Positions 34,878 through 44,608 of a stretch of DNA of 64,000 nt are shown piece after piece. Each line of letters begins with the position of its first letter. Within the stretch, counting starts at the first letter, position 1. The stretch is from contig NZ_JABFFR010000050.1 of assembly GCF_013423485.1 (NCBI RefSeq), forward strand, positions 1 to 64,000, in the 5' to 3' direction. The stretch comes from Azospirillum oleiclasticum. Lineage in GTDB: Bacteria; Pseudomonadota; Alphaproteobacteria; Azospirillales; Azospirillaceae. Below the pieces are notes generated by a model, which made no database searches, was not told the DNA's origin, and was given only the letters and a program-made list of their open reading frames with translations. The position numbers and the translations under genes were made by a program.

Positions 34878-35462
34878 ATGAGCGATCCCAACACGAAGCC
34901 CAACGACAGCGCCAACCCCACCGAGGCGCCGGCAACCGCCGAGGCCGCCGCCCCGTCCGACGAGCGGGTGGCGAAGCTGGAGGCCGAGGTCTCCAGCCTC
35001 AAGGACCAGCTCCTGCGCGCCATGGCGGAGACCGAGAACACCCGCCGCCGCGCCCAGCGCGAGCGCGAGGACACCGCCAAGTTCGCCGTGTCCAGCTTCG
35101 CCAAGGAGCTGCTGGCGGTGTCCGACAATCTGCGCCGGGCGCTGGAAGCGGTGCCGGCCGAGGCGCGCGAGACCGACGACGTGATGAAGAACCTCGCCGT
35201 CGGCGTCGAGGCGACCGAGCGCCAGCTCGCCGCCGCCTTCGAGCGGGCCGGTATCCGGAAGCTGGAGCCGATGGGCGAGCCCTTCGACCCCAACTTCCAC
35301 CAGGTGATGTTCGAGATCGAGAACACCGGCAAGCCCGCCGGCACCATCGTCCAGGTGCTCCAGGCCGGCTACACCATCCACGGCCGCCTGCTGCGCGAGG
35401 CCATGGTGGGCGTCGCCAAGCGTGGCGCCGACGAGCCGGTGCACGTCGACACCAAGGCGTGA
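34878..35462 (+). CDS. grpE: GrpE, DnaK nucleotide exchange factor
   Basis: 194 residues from the ATG at 34878; a GTG nine bases earlier (34869) would give 197 and is equally possible. Disordered acidic N-terminus, then the long dimer helix (VAKLEAEVSSLKDQLLRAMA, ETENTRRRAQRERED) and the beta-rich head with GEPFDPNFHQVMFEIE and VLQAGYTIHGRLLREAMVGV. Acts with DnaK and DnaJ encoded 4 kb away. A clean terminator follows. Confidence 0.95.
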   Translation: MSDPNTKPNDSANPTEAPATAEAAAPSDERVAKLEAEVSSLKDQLLRAMAETENTRRRAQREREDTAKFAVSSFAKELLAVSDNLRRALEAVPAEARETDDVMKNLAVGVEATERQLAAAFERAGIRKLEPMGEPFDPNFHQVMFEIENTGKPAGTIVQVLQAGYTIHGRLLREAMVGVAKRGADEPVHVDTKA

Positions 35463-35484
35463 GCGCCGGGGCGAAGGAGACACC

Positions 35485-35507
35485 GAAGCCGGCGCAACGC
35501 CGGCTTC
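35485..35507. terminator. Terminator after grpE
   Basis: Perfect 10-bp stem GAAGCCGGCG / CGCCGGCTTC with a CAA loop, 22 bases after the grpE stop; it can also serve the converging cysteine-cluster gene (stop at 35515). Confidence 0.7.
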
Positions 35508-35514
35508 GTCACCC

Positions 35515-35898
35515 TCACCGCTGGATCAGCGCGCTCTCCTTGCCGGTCACCACGAAGACGCGGGCGTAGACCTTCAGCAGGGCGTCGATCAGAGCGTTGA
35601 CCGGGCGGCTGCGAATCGCCGCCTTGCGGGCGGGGTCCACGTGCAGCACCACGCTGTCCGGCGTGTCGTTGAAGGAGGCCAGCGCGCCGATGCGGTCAGG
35701 ACGGAATTCGTCGGGGAAGGCCTCGTCCATCAGCCAGAAGCATTGGAAATTCCGGCAGGAGGGCGGGCGCTCCCCGTAGGCGGTGCAGCCCTTGCCCTGG
35801 TCGCACAGCTCGCACCATCTGGCGGCGGGCTTCTTCAACTCGGGCACGCCCATCAGCTTGCAGCAGAGGGTGCACTCGCCGCACTGGCGGTCGGTCAT
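35515..35898 (-). CDS. YkgJ-type cysteine-cluster protein
   Basis: 127 residues with eight Cys in the first 53: CGECTLCCKLMG, WCELCDQGKGCTAYGERPPSC and NFQCFW. This is the YkgJ/UPF0153 pattern, thought to bind zinc or an iron-sulfur cluster. The start overlaps the stop of the DUF1848 gene (ATGA), so the two are co-translated. The role is unknown; pairing with another Cys-rich, probably Fe-S protein suggests a shared cofactor process. Confidence 0.85.
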   Translation of the reverse strand: MTDRQCGECTLCCKLMGVPELKKPAARWCELCDQGKGCTAYGERPPSCRNFQCFWLMDEAFPDEFRPDRIGALASFNDTPDSVVLHVDPARKAAIRSRPVNALIDALLKVYARVFVVTGKESALIQR

Positions 35899-36812
35899 CA
35901 GGTCTTCTCCACCGGGGTCTTCTCCACGGGCGTCCGTTCCAGCGCCGGAGCGAACAGGAACTCGCCGTCCGGGTCATGGGCGTGAAAGCGGCGGCGCGCC
36001 GTAGCATGGCTGGACACCGCGTAGCAATAGACGCAGCCGTGCGGACAGGTGTCGTACTCGCCGATGTCGCGGCTTTCGGCGCACAGGCAACCGGGGCGGT
36101 TGCCCTTCTCCCGCGCCTGGACCGGCCGGCCCGCGACGTCGGACAGGCGGTCGGCGTCGACGCAGCGGGCCGGGGCCGTGCCGGGCGCTCCCTCCAGCCC
36201 CGGCTGGGTGCACAGGGTGAGCGCCATGCCGTGATCGGCGGCGATGGCGGCGAGGTCGGCCAGCAACGCGCGCTTCTCCTCCGGCTCCGGGTCGCGCCAG
36301 CGCAGGCCGGCGGCGTCCAGGTTGCGGACCGTCTTGCGGTAGGGCTGCATGAAGGAGACGACCACCTCGTCCGTCGCCCCGGCGAGCGCCGCGGCGATGC
36401 GCGCGAAGCGCTCCCGGTGCCAGGCGGGCGGGGTCGGGTCGGTCACCACCACCGGGTCGTAGCGCCACACCGCCGCCCGCGGCCCGCGGCGGTCCCGCAG
36501 CTCCTGCACATGGTCGGCCGCCCGCTCCCAGCCGGTGACGGACCGTTCCAGCGCACCCGGCAGGCCGGTGATGCTGTACTGGACCACATACGGAAGGCCC
36601 AGCCGCTCCACCGCCTCCAGCCCGGTGCGGAAGGGAGCGAGATTCTTGGTCCAGAACACGAAGCCGTCGACCGCCGCACGCGTCAGATCGACGCGGCCGG
36701 GCCGCCCGCCATAGGGGTTGACGGTGCGGCAGTACCCCGCCTCCAGCCGCTTCAGGAACCAGCGTCCGTAAAAGGCGGGGATGTCGGTCTTGTAGCTGGC
36801 GGATACGATCAT
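35898..36812 (-). CDS. DUF1848 family protein, probable Fe-S protein
   Basis: 304 residues. DUF1848 motifs: MIVSASYKTDIPAFYGRWF, FVFWTKNLAPF, YVVQYSITG, AVWRYDPVVVTD and a Cys cluster GCLCAESRDIGEYDTCPHGC followed by VYCYAV. The closely spaced Cys (CPHGCVYC) look like a radical-SAM-style or ferredoxin-like cluster, but the order is unlike a standard radical SAM enzyme. The last residues are a direct repeat (TPVEK TPVEK T). Overlaps the YkgJ-type gene. Function unproven. Confidence 0.85.
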   Translation of the reverse strand: MIVSASYKTDIPAFYGRWFLKRLEAGYCRTVNPYGGRPGRVDLTRAAVDGFVFWTKNLAPFRTGLEAVERLGLPYVVQYSITGLPGALERSVTGWERAADHVQELRDRRGPRAAVWRYDPVVVTDPTPPAWHRERFARIAAALAGATDEVVVSFMQPYRKTVRNLDAAGLRWRDPEPEEKRALLADLAAIAADHGMALTLCTQPGLEGAPGTAPARCVDADRLSDVAGRPVQAREKGNRPGCLCAESRDIGEYDTCPHGCVYCYAVSSHATARRRFHAHDPDGEFLFAPALERTPVEKTPVEKT

Positions 36813-36843
36813 CCCCGACCATGTGGGCGGTCGGAAAGGCCGG

Positions 36844-37380
36844 TCAAGCGGACTCCGGCCGCGGCGGGGTGGTGTCGCCCGGTCCCAGCGCGCGCTGCAT
36901 CAGCACGCTGTCCACCCAACGGCCGAGCTTGAAGCCGACCGACGGCAGCAGCCCGACCCGGGTGAAGCCCAGCGCCTCGTGCAGCCGGATCGATCCGGCG
37001 TTGCCGCTGTCGCCGATCACCGCCACCATCTGGCGGCAGCCGGCCACTTCGCACAGGGCCACCACCCGCTCCAGCAGCGCCCGCCCGACGCCGCCCCCGG
37101 CCAGCCCCTGCGCCACATAGACGCTGTCCTCCACCGTGTGGCGGTAGGCGGGGCGGGTACGGTAGGGGCCGGCGTAGGCGAAGCCGATGACGGCGCCGTC
37201 GCGCACCGCCACCAGATGGGGCAGGCCGCGCGCCAGCACGTCGGCGCGCCGACGGCCCAGCTCCGCGGTGTCCGGCGGCACCTCCTCGAAGGAGGCGATC
37301 CCGTGCAGCACGTGGTGGGCGTAGATGGCCTGGATGGCGGGCAGGTCGTCGGGGGTGGAGATGCGGATCACGGGGTCCAT
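36844..37380 (-). CDS. GNAT N-acetyltransferase, phosphinothricin-acetyltransferase-like
   Basis: 178 residues from the ATG at 37380. PAT-type GNAT motifs: IRISTPDDLPAIQAIYAHHV, IASFEEVPPDTAEL, VIGFAYAGPYRTRPAYRHTV, the acetyl-CoA loop QGLAGGGVGRALLE, and GSIRLHEALGFTRVGLLPSV with GRWVDSVLMQRAL. Such enzymes acetylate small amines, including methionine sulfoximine-type molecules. Divergent from the 171-residue gene at 37447. Confidence 0.9.
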   Translation of the reverse strand: MDPVIRISTPDDLPAIQAIYAHHVLHGIASFEEVPPDTAELGRRRADVLARGLPHLVAVRDGAVIGFAYAGPYRTRPAYRHTVEDSVYVAQGLAGGGVGRALLERVVALCEVAGCRQMVAVIGDSGNAGSIRLHEALGFTRVGLLPSVGFKLGRWVDSVLMQRALGPGDTTPPRPESA

Positions 37381-37446
37381 GCGCAGGGCCGGCTTTCGGT
37401 TCGGAACGGTCGCCGCTATGGTGCCGCAAAAGCTGTGGGGTTGGCG

Positions 37447-37962
37447 ATGGCGGACGAGCGGATGTTCGGCGGGCGGACGATCGAGCGGGACGGGGTTGTG
37501 CGGTTCCGGCTCCCGGCGGACTGGACCATCCGGATGGAGGAGCACGAGGGCCACGCCGTGACCGCCTTCGACGCGCCCGGCGGTGGCACGCTGCGCCTCG
37601 TCACCGACCGCGTCACCCCGCCGCGGGCGGGCGAGGGCGGGACGGCGGTGCTGCTGCGGGAGATGGCGCTGCGCTTCGTGCGGCCGGACGATCCGCGCTG
37701 CGGCGACCGGGTGGTGGAGGACCGGCCGGGGGGCGGTCTGATCGCCAGCGCGGTTTTGCGGACCGACGAGGATGGGCGCACGACCTGGCACGGGCACGCG
37801 GAGGCGCATTACCTGTGGATGCTGGGGGCCGAACAGGGCGGCCGCGTGGCGGCCGCCATGTTCAGCTTCGCGCTTTCCACCGCGCAGGATGGCGAAGAGG
37901 CGGCGGTCGCCGCGATCGGAACGGCGGACGCGGCGATCCGGGCGGCGGCTTTTCCCCTGTAG
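37447..37962 (+). CDS. Hypothetical protein, 171 residues
   Basis: Starts ATGGCGGACGAG at 37447. The product (GRTIERDGVVRFRLPADWTI, GGTLRLVTDRVTPP, YLWMLGAEQGGRVAAAMFSF) has alternating strands like small DcrB/T3SS-tip-type or lipid-binding folds, but I cannot name a family. No signal peptide or membrane segment. Codon use matches the genome, supporting a real gene. Converges on the 67-residue gene. Confidence 0.65.
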   Translation: MADERMFGGRTIERDGVVRFRLPADWTIRMEEHEGHAVTAFDAPGGGTLRLVTDRVTPPRAGEGGTAVLLREMALRFVRPDDPRCGDRVVEDRPGGGLIASAVLRTDEDGRTTWHGHAEAHYLWMLGAEQGGRVAAAMFSFALSTAQDGEEAAVAAIGTADAAIRAAAFPL

Positions 37963-37986
37963 CGGCCGCCGGAGCGCGCGCGGCGC

Positions 37987-38190
37987 TCAGCAGTGGCCGA
38001 AGCCGCCGGCCATCAGGGCCTTGAGTTGGGCGGAGTGCGGGTCGTGCGCCATGGCGGCCTCTTCCGCGGCCAGCGCCGCGAGCCCGATGAAGCGGGCGAG
38101 ATCCTCCAGATCGCTGCACGCGGCATCGTGCTGCAGACTGTCCAGGCAGGATTTGATGGCAAGTGCCACGCCGCGCCGATCATCCCTCAT
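37987..38190 (-). CDS. Small helical protein, 67 residues
   Basis: From the ATG at 38190 with AGGGG about eight bases upstream. The product is mostly helical and Ala-rich (CLDSLQHDAACSDLEDLARF, IGLAALAAEEAAMAHDPHSA) and ends GGFGHC. I do not recognise it; the pattern resembles short conserved proteins common in Azospirillum-like genomes. The strong ribosome site makes expression likely. Confidence 0.55.
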   Translation of the reverse strand: MRDDRRGVALAIKSCLDSLQHDAACSDLEDLARFIGLAALAAEEAAMAHDPHSAQLKALMAGGFGHC

Positions 38191-38531
38191 CGTTCACACC
38201 CCTAGATCCGTTGCTCGATCCGTTGCGACCGCCTCCCACCACCTAAGGCAGAAGGTCCGATGCGGCAGGACGGAAATTGTCGGCAATTCCGCCCATCATT
38301 GCCGTATTGGGATAACGCTATACCATAAGAGGGATTAGGCTCAACTATTAGAATCTTGGGACAAGCAAAAGATCGCAGCAACCGCCAATTGCCGATAGCA
38401 TAGAATCCACACGGGCAGCCATTAACAAACCGTTAAGATCGCATCTAGACTATTGATTCTGCACTTTGATACTGTGACGGGCTGCGGCGGCTGGCCTGCA
38501 TCGAAGAATTGAGTGCAGGGCATGGTGACTT

Positions 38532-38568
38532 CAACTTGAATACCGCCGTATTCAATTTGTGTACAAAT
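38532..38568. promoter_or_regulatory. Two adjoining palindromes upstream of dnaK
   Basis: First: TTGAATAC-CGCC-GTATTCAA (38536-38555) with perfect 8-bp arms, extending to 12-bp arms with one mismatch (38532-38559). Second: ATTTGT-GT-ACAAAT (38555-38568) with perfect 6-bp arms. They share the base at 38555. They look like operator sites, about 70-100 bases upstream of the heat-shock-like promoter. They do not match CIRCE (TTAGCACTC-N9-GAGTGCTAA). Confidence 0.5.
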
Positions 38569-38635
38569 ATTCTTGCGCCGCCCGCCTTGTCCGCCGGCTT
38601 GGCCGCGCCACCCCGCCGGGCCGTGTGTCAGGGGC

Positions 38636-38664
38636 GTTGCAGCGTCCGGCGCACCTGCCTATAT
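38636..38664 (+). promoter_or_regulatory. Heat-shock-like promoter of dnaK
   Basis: GTTG, 18-bp spacer, CCTATAT; the -10 element is a full match to the alphaproteobacterial RpoH form (CYTATnT). The transcript would start near 38671, about 110 bases before the dnaK ATG. Same geometry as the hrcA promoter at 33685. Confidence 0.6.
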
Positions 38665-38779
38665 CTCCCCGCGTACAGTCGTGTCTTGTCACCCCAACCG
38701 TTCCAACGACCCGAGTGGGGATGCGGGCGGTGCCGTGACCACGGGCCACCACGCATCTGCCGGAAACCAGAGGTTCAAC

Positions 38780-40714
<1,935 letters not shown>

Positions 40715-40752
40715 GGCCGTGTGTTGAGGCTTCGGCCGTCCGTTGTCGTACC

Positions 40753-40793
40753 GTCCCGGTCCCGATTCCGCTTCCCAGCGGTCGGGCCGGGAC
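40753..40793 (+). other. Long hairpin between dnaK and dnaJ
   Basis: Nested pairing: GTCCCGG with CCGGGAC, CCCGA with TCGGG and CCGCT with AGCGG, 17 bp in all with one bulged T and a two-base bulge, and a TCCC loop. No T-run follows, so it is more likely an mRNA-processing, stability or attenuation element that sets the dnaK:dnaJ ratio than a full terminator. Confidence 0.5.
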
Positions 40794-40829
40794 GCTATAC
40801 CGGATGGTCGGTGACGCGCTCGGTGGGCC

Positions 40830-41981
40830 ATGGCGAAGCAAGATTATTACGAGCTGCTTGGCGTGCAGAAGGGCGCCTCTGCGGATGAGCTGAAGAAGGC
40901 TTACCGCAAGATGGCGATGCAGTATCACCCCGATCGCAATCAGGGTGACAAGGACGCCGAGCAGAAGTTCAAGGAAATCAGTGAAGCCTACGAGGTCCTG
41001 AAGGACGAGCAGAAGCGGGCCGCATACGACCGTTTCGGCCACGCGGCGTTCGAGAACGGGCGCGGCGGCGGGCCCGGGGCGGGCGCTGGCGGCTTCAATT
41101 TCGATTTCGGGTCCGGCGGCTTCGCCGACATCTTCGACGAGATGTTCGGGGAGTTCATGGGCGGCGGTCGGCGCGGTGCCGGCGGCGGCTCGGGGCGCGG
41201 CCAGGATCTCCGCTTCAACCTGGAGATCACGCTGGAGGAGGCGTTCAAGGGCACCCAGACCACCATCCGGGTCCCGACGTCGGTCGTCTGCGACACCTGC
41301 AGCGGTTCGGGTGCCGCGGCCGGCACGCAGCCTGTCACCTGCCCAACCTGCTCGGGCCATGGCAAGGTGCGGGCGCAGCAGGGCTTCTTCACCATCGAAC
41401 GCACCTGCCCGGCCTGCCACGGCCAGGGCCGGGTGATCAAGGACGCCTGCAAGAGCTGCGGCGGCGCCGGGCGGCTGCGCAAGGAAAAGTCGCTCCAGGT
41501 CAACATCCCCGCGGGCGTCGAGGACGGTACCCGCATCCGTCTGGCGGGGGAGGGGGAGGCCGGGTTGCGCGGCGCGCCGCCGGGCGACCTCTACATCTTC
41601 CTCGCCCTGGCACCGCACCCGATGTTCCAGCGCGACGGTGCCAACATCCACTGCCGCGTGCCCATCCCGATGACCACCGCGGCTTTGGGCGGGACCATCG
41701 AGGTGCCGACCATCGAGGGCAGCCGCACCAAGATCACGGTGCCCCCCGGGACCCAGAGCGGTCACCAGTTCCGCCTCCGCTCCAAGGGCATGTCGGTGCT
41801 GCGCAGCCCGCAGCGCGGCGACATGTACATCCAGGCGGTGGTCGAAACCCCCGTCAACCTCACCAAGCGCCAGCAGGAGCTGCTGCGCGAGTTCGAAAAG
41901 GCCGGCAAGGAAGGCAGCCACCCCCAGTCGGAGGGCTTCTTCGCCAAGGTCAAGGAACTCTGGGAGGATTTGAAGGACTGA
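40830..41981 (+). CDS. dnaJ: Chaperone protein DnaJ (Hsp40)
   Basis: 383 residues, type I DnaJ. J-domain with HPD (AMQYHPDRNQGD, residues about 28-39), a Gly/Phe-rich linker with GGFNFDFGSGGF, four zinc repeats (CDTCSGSG, CPTCSGHG, CPACHGQG, CKSCGGAG) and the C-terminal substrate domains (VNIPAGVEDGTRIRLAGEGE). It stimulates DnaK ATPase and delivers clients. ATG at 40830. Confidence 0.98.
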   Translation: MAKQDYYELLGVQKGASADELKKAYRKMAMQYHPDRNQGDKDAEQKFKEISEAYEVLKDEQKRAAYDRFGHAAFENGRGGGPGAGAGGFNFDFGSGGFADIFDEMFGEFMGGGRRGAGGGSGRGQDLRFNLEITLEEAFKGTQTTIRVPTSVVCDTCSGSGAAAGTQPVTCPTCSGHGKVRAQQGFFTIERTCPACHGQGRVIKDACKSCGGAGRLRKEKSLQVNIPAGVEDGTRIRLAGEGEAGLRGAPPGDLYIFLALAPHPMFQRDGANIHCRVPIPMTTAALGGTIEVPTIEGSRTKITVPPGTQSGHQFRLRSKGMSVLRSPQRGDMYIQAVVETPVNLTKRQQELLREFEKAGKEGSHPQSEGFFAKVKELWEDLKD

Positions 41982-41987
41982 GGAAGC

Positions 41988-42012
41988 CCTCTCCCGCCAG
42001 CCGCGGGGGAGG
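41988..42012. terminator. Hairpin after dnaJ
   Basis: CCTCTCCCGC pairs with GCGGGGGAGG (10 bp with one G-U pair), CAGCC loop, seven bases after the dnaJ stop. Related to the CCCTCTCCCC palindromes elsewhere; no T-run. Confidence 0.5.
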
Positions 42013-42325
42013 AAGGAGGCAGTGCGGCGGGAGGATGTGGGCTGGGCTTTCCTCCATATCCGCCAGCCCCCACGCCGCGTGCCCACCCGTCCCATTTGCC
42101 GGTGAACCCGGCGTGGACTCTGCCGAAAATCGTCTTCGGATGCGGCGTTGCAACCGCACGCTCTCCCCCGGTGTCGAGGCGGTGGGAGTTCCCGCCGCGC
42201 GTGATGGGTCAGATCGCGTGCCGGGAGTTTCCGCCGCTGTACATTCTGTTAATGAGAATGCGATCGACCTTATGCGCGCGATGCGCGTATTATGCCCGCA
42301 GATGCATGTTTGGGGGAGGCGCGCC
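42013..42325. other. 313-bp intergenic region after dnaJ
   Basis: Open frames here run into the downstream membrane-protein gene but have poor starts and unlike composition. Around 42240-42300 there are AT-richer bases (TTCTGTTAATGAGAATGCGATCG, in part) likely to hold the promoter of the next gene; I cannot fix the boxes. Confidence 0.4.
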
Positions 42326-42856
42326 GTGTCACTCACCGATGTCGGCGCTCTTTCACCCATTTCCTCCAGCGAGGACGAGGCCAAGCCACCGACGGTCATC
42401 GCACCCGCGCAGCCTCCGGCCGCGGTGATCGCCGTCCACACCCAGCTTTCGCGGGAGATGCATGATTTTCGAAGGCTGTGCGCCAGCCTCACGCTCGCTA
42501 CCATCGGTGCGATGGCGGTGACCTGCCTGTGGGCGGTCGAGCATGCCGGCGCACTGGGGCGGCCGGCGCGGTACGTGGCCGTCTACCTGCCCATCGTCAT
42601 CGGCGTGTTTGGTCTCTATGTCACCCGCATGCTGTACGACTACTTCCGGGACATCGCGCGAGTGATCTGCAATCTGGACGAGGCGCTGGGGCTCCACACG
42701 CCCGGGATCTATCTTACTGGCCGTAGCCTCTATCCGGAGCACTGGAAGTCGTTCGGCACCAGCCGGTGGGACGAGCCGACCTTCCGGGTATCGGCCGTCT
42801 CGTTGTCGTTCACCATTTTCGTGGTCGGCTCGATACTTTGCTCGGTTTTCCTGTAA
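42326..42856 (+). CDS. Hypothetical membrane protein, 176 residues
   Basis: A GTG at 42326 is chosen for the GGGGGAGG seven bases upstream; earlier in-frame codons lack a site. About 45 polar residues, then three hydrophobic helices: ASLTLATIGAMAVTCLWAV, YVAVYLPIVIGVFGLYV and SAVSLSFTIFVVGSILCSVF. Between helices 2 and 3 is a soluble loop with IYLTGRSLYPEHWKSFGTSR. I do not recognise a family. It may be a small inner-membrane oligomer. The next gene encodes a GGDEF protein 157 bases on. Confidence 0.6.
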   Translation: MSLTDVGALSPISSSEDEAKPPTVIAPAQPPAAVIAVHTQLSREMHDFRRLCASLTLATIGAMAVTCLWAVEHAGALGRPARYVAVYLPIVIGVFGLYVTRMLYDYFRDIARVICNLDEALGLHTPGIYLTGRSLYPEHWKSFGTSRWDEPTFRVSAVSLSFTIFVVGSILCSVFL

Positions 42857-43012
42857 CGGCTGTTGTGGGAACGGCCGCGCCAAGCGGTCGCACCCTTGAT
42901 GCTTGACGCGGGACGGTGTCGCTGGGACTCTGGGGGACCCGGATCGGCGGGCACGCAGCCACGGACTCCGGTATGGGCCGGACGGAACAGCGTTGCCGAC
43001 GGAGGCATTCGC

Positions 43013-44221
43013 GTGTATGACCGTGGCTTGAACTTCCTCCGGTTGTTCACGGAAAGGGCCTTCAAAGCCGTGAGCGGCGATCTCTCGCTCGCCCAGCTCC
43101 GGGATCTGCTGCTTCCCGGCGGGCACACCACGCTGATCCAGCGCCGCCGCGCCTTGCTGATCCAGTCGCGCATGCGCATGGTCGCCGGCGTGTTCGCGCT
43201 GCTGACGCCGCTGTGGATCATCATCGACGTGCTGATCTTCACCTGGCCGCTGTCCGGCTGGCTGGCGGCGCTGCGCATCGCGGCGAGCGGGGCCTTCGGC
43301 TGGCTGGCGCTGCGTTACCGCGTCACCGACGACGTGGGTGCCGCGCGGCGCGGGCTGGCGCTGCTGCTGGCGGTGCCGACGGTCTTCTTCCTGCTGTCCC
43401 ATCCGCTCCTGAACGAGGACCACATCGCCGGTGCCGGGGTGGCGATGGCGGCGGGCTACGCCTTTCTGCCCTTCGTGATGGTGGCGGGGCTCAGCGTCTT
43501 CCCGCTGACGGCGCTGGAGGGGGGGCTGTTCGCGCTGCCGCTGCTGGTGGCGCATTTCGGGACCGGGCTCTACGGCTCGATCGTCTTTCCCTTCCCGTCC
43601 TATGTCGGGGCCTTGTGGCTGTTGCTGCTGATCATGGTGGTGGCGACGCTGGCGGCGATGAGCCAGCTCCATTTCATGATGGCGCTGGTCGAGCAGGCCT
43701 CGCACGACGCGCTGACCGGCGCCTTCGGCCGCCGGGTGGGGGAGGAGCTGCTGCGCATCCAGTATGGTCACGCCCGCCGTGCCGCCCTGCCGCTGTCGGT
43801 GGTGTTCTTCGACCTCGACGATTTCAAGGCGGTCAACGACCGTCACGGCCACGAGGAGGGCGACCGCACGCTGCGCGACACCGCCCGCACCATCCGCGGC
43901 ATGCTGCGGCAGACCGACGTGATGATCCGCTGGGGTGGGGAGGAGTTCCTGGTGGTGATGCCCAACACCACCCGCGACGGCGCCTGCGCCGCGGTGGAGC
44001 GGCTGTGCGCCCGCGGGCTTGGCCGCCGGCCGGACGGCACCGGACAGACCGCCAGCGTCGGCATCGCCGAGCTGTCGCTCGACCGCCCGGAGAGCTGGGA
44101 GACGCTGGTCGACCTCGCCGATCACCGCATGTACCTCGCCAAGCAGGCCGGCAAGAACCGCATCGTCGCCGGCGAGGGCGTGGGCTCCGCGTCTCCCGAT
44201 CACGTGGATGCGGCGGATTAG
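43013..44221 (+). CDS. Membrane-bound diguanylate cyclase (GGDEF)
   Basis: 402 residues from a GTG at 43013 with GGAGG eight bases upstream. A cytosolic start is followed by six hydrophobic helices (for example VAGVFALLTPLWIIIDVLIF and VGALWLLLLIMVVATLAAM) forming the sensor part. The GGDEF domain then has HDALTGAFGRRVGEEL, VVFFDLDDFKAVNDRHGHEE and the active-site loop RWGGEEFLVVMP (GGEEF). No RxxD inhibitory site is evident five residues before GGEEF. It makes cyclic di-GMP; the signal is unknown. Confidence 0.92.
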   Translation: MYDRGLNFLRLFTERAFKAVSGDLSLAQLRDLLLPGGHTTLIQRRRALLIQSRMRMVAGVFALLTPLWIIIDVLIFTWPLSGWLAALRIAASGAFGWLALRYRVTDDVGAARRGLALLLAVPTVFFLLSHPLLNEDHIAGAGVAMAAGYAFLPFVMVAGLSVFPLTALEGGLFALPLLVAHFGTGLYGSIVFPFPSYVGALWLLLLIMVVATLAAMSQLHFMMALVEQASHDALTGAFGRRVGEELLRIQYGHARRAALPLSVVFFDLDDFKAVNDRHGHEEGDRTLRDTARTIRGMLRQTDVMIRWGGEEFLVVMPNTTRDGACAAVERLCARGLGRRPDGTGQTASVGIAELSLDRPESWETLVDLADHRMYLAKQAGKNRIVAGEGVGSASPDHVDAAD

Positions 44222-44290
44222 GCCATCGCCGGTCGTGATGATGACCGGGCCGGGCGCCCGCCCGGTGGGGACCGCGGCTGGAGGCATGGC

Positions 44291-44584
44291 ATGATCGCAA
44301 CGGAATCGGGTCGGCGTCGGCGGACGCCGCGGTGGAGACCGGTGCTGTGGGGCACGATCGCGGTCCTGCTGTTGCTGCCGCTGGTGGCGATGCGCTTCAC
44401 CGACGAGGTCGCCTGGGGTGTGGAGGATTTCGCCGCGGCTGGCGCGCTCCTCGTCGGGGCGGGAGCGGTCTTCGAACTCGCGGTGCGCCGGACGGGCAAG
44501 CCCGCGCATCGGGTCATGATCGCGGCCGTACTCGTCGGCCTCGTGCTGACGGTCTGGGCGCACGCCGCCGTCGGGGTTTTCTGA
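44291..44584 (+). CDS. Small membrane protein, 97 residues
   Basis: ATG at 44291 with GGAGG seven bases upstream. An Arg-rich start (RRRRTPRWRP) precedes three hydrophobic helices (LWGTIAVLLLLPLVAMRF, FAAAGALLVGAGAVFELAV, IAAVLVGLVLTVWAHAAVGV). Positive-inside residues favour a cytosolic N-terminus. No family recognised. Converges on the histidine kinase gene. Confidence 0.7.
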   Translation: MIATESGRRRRTPRWRPVLWGTIAVLLLLPLVAMRFTDEVAWGVEDFAAAGALLVGAGAVFELAVRRTGKPAHRVMIAAVLVGLVLTVWAHAAVGVF

Positions 44585-44608
44585 GGGGTTATCGCCGCTG
44601 CGGCCGGG

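Larger units (their letters stand above)
38191..38779. other. 590-bp AT-richer control region before dnaK
   Basis: No gene seen. From about 38270 to 38580 the sequence is clearly AT-richer than its neighbours. It holds an inverted repeat TTAAC-N5-GTTAA around 38420, the paired palindromes at 38532-38568 and the dnaK promoter at 38636-38664. It is divergent control space for the 67-residue gene and dnaK. Confidence 0.6.

Noticed and set aside
44244..44266. Hairpin ACCGGGC/GCCCGGT after the GGDEF gene as terminator
   Set aside because: Seven-bp stem with a 9-nt loop and no T-run; common by chance at this GC content.
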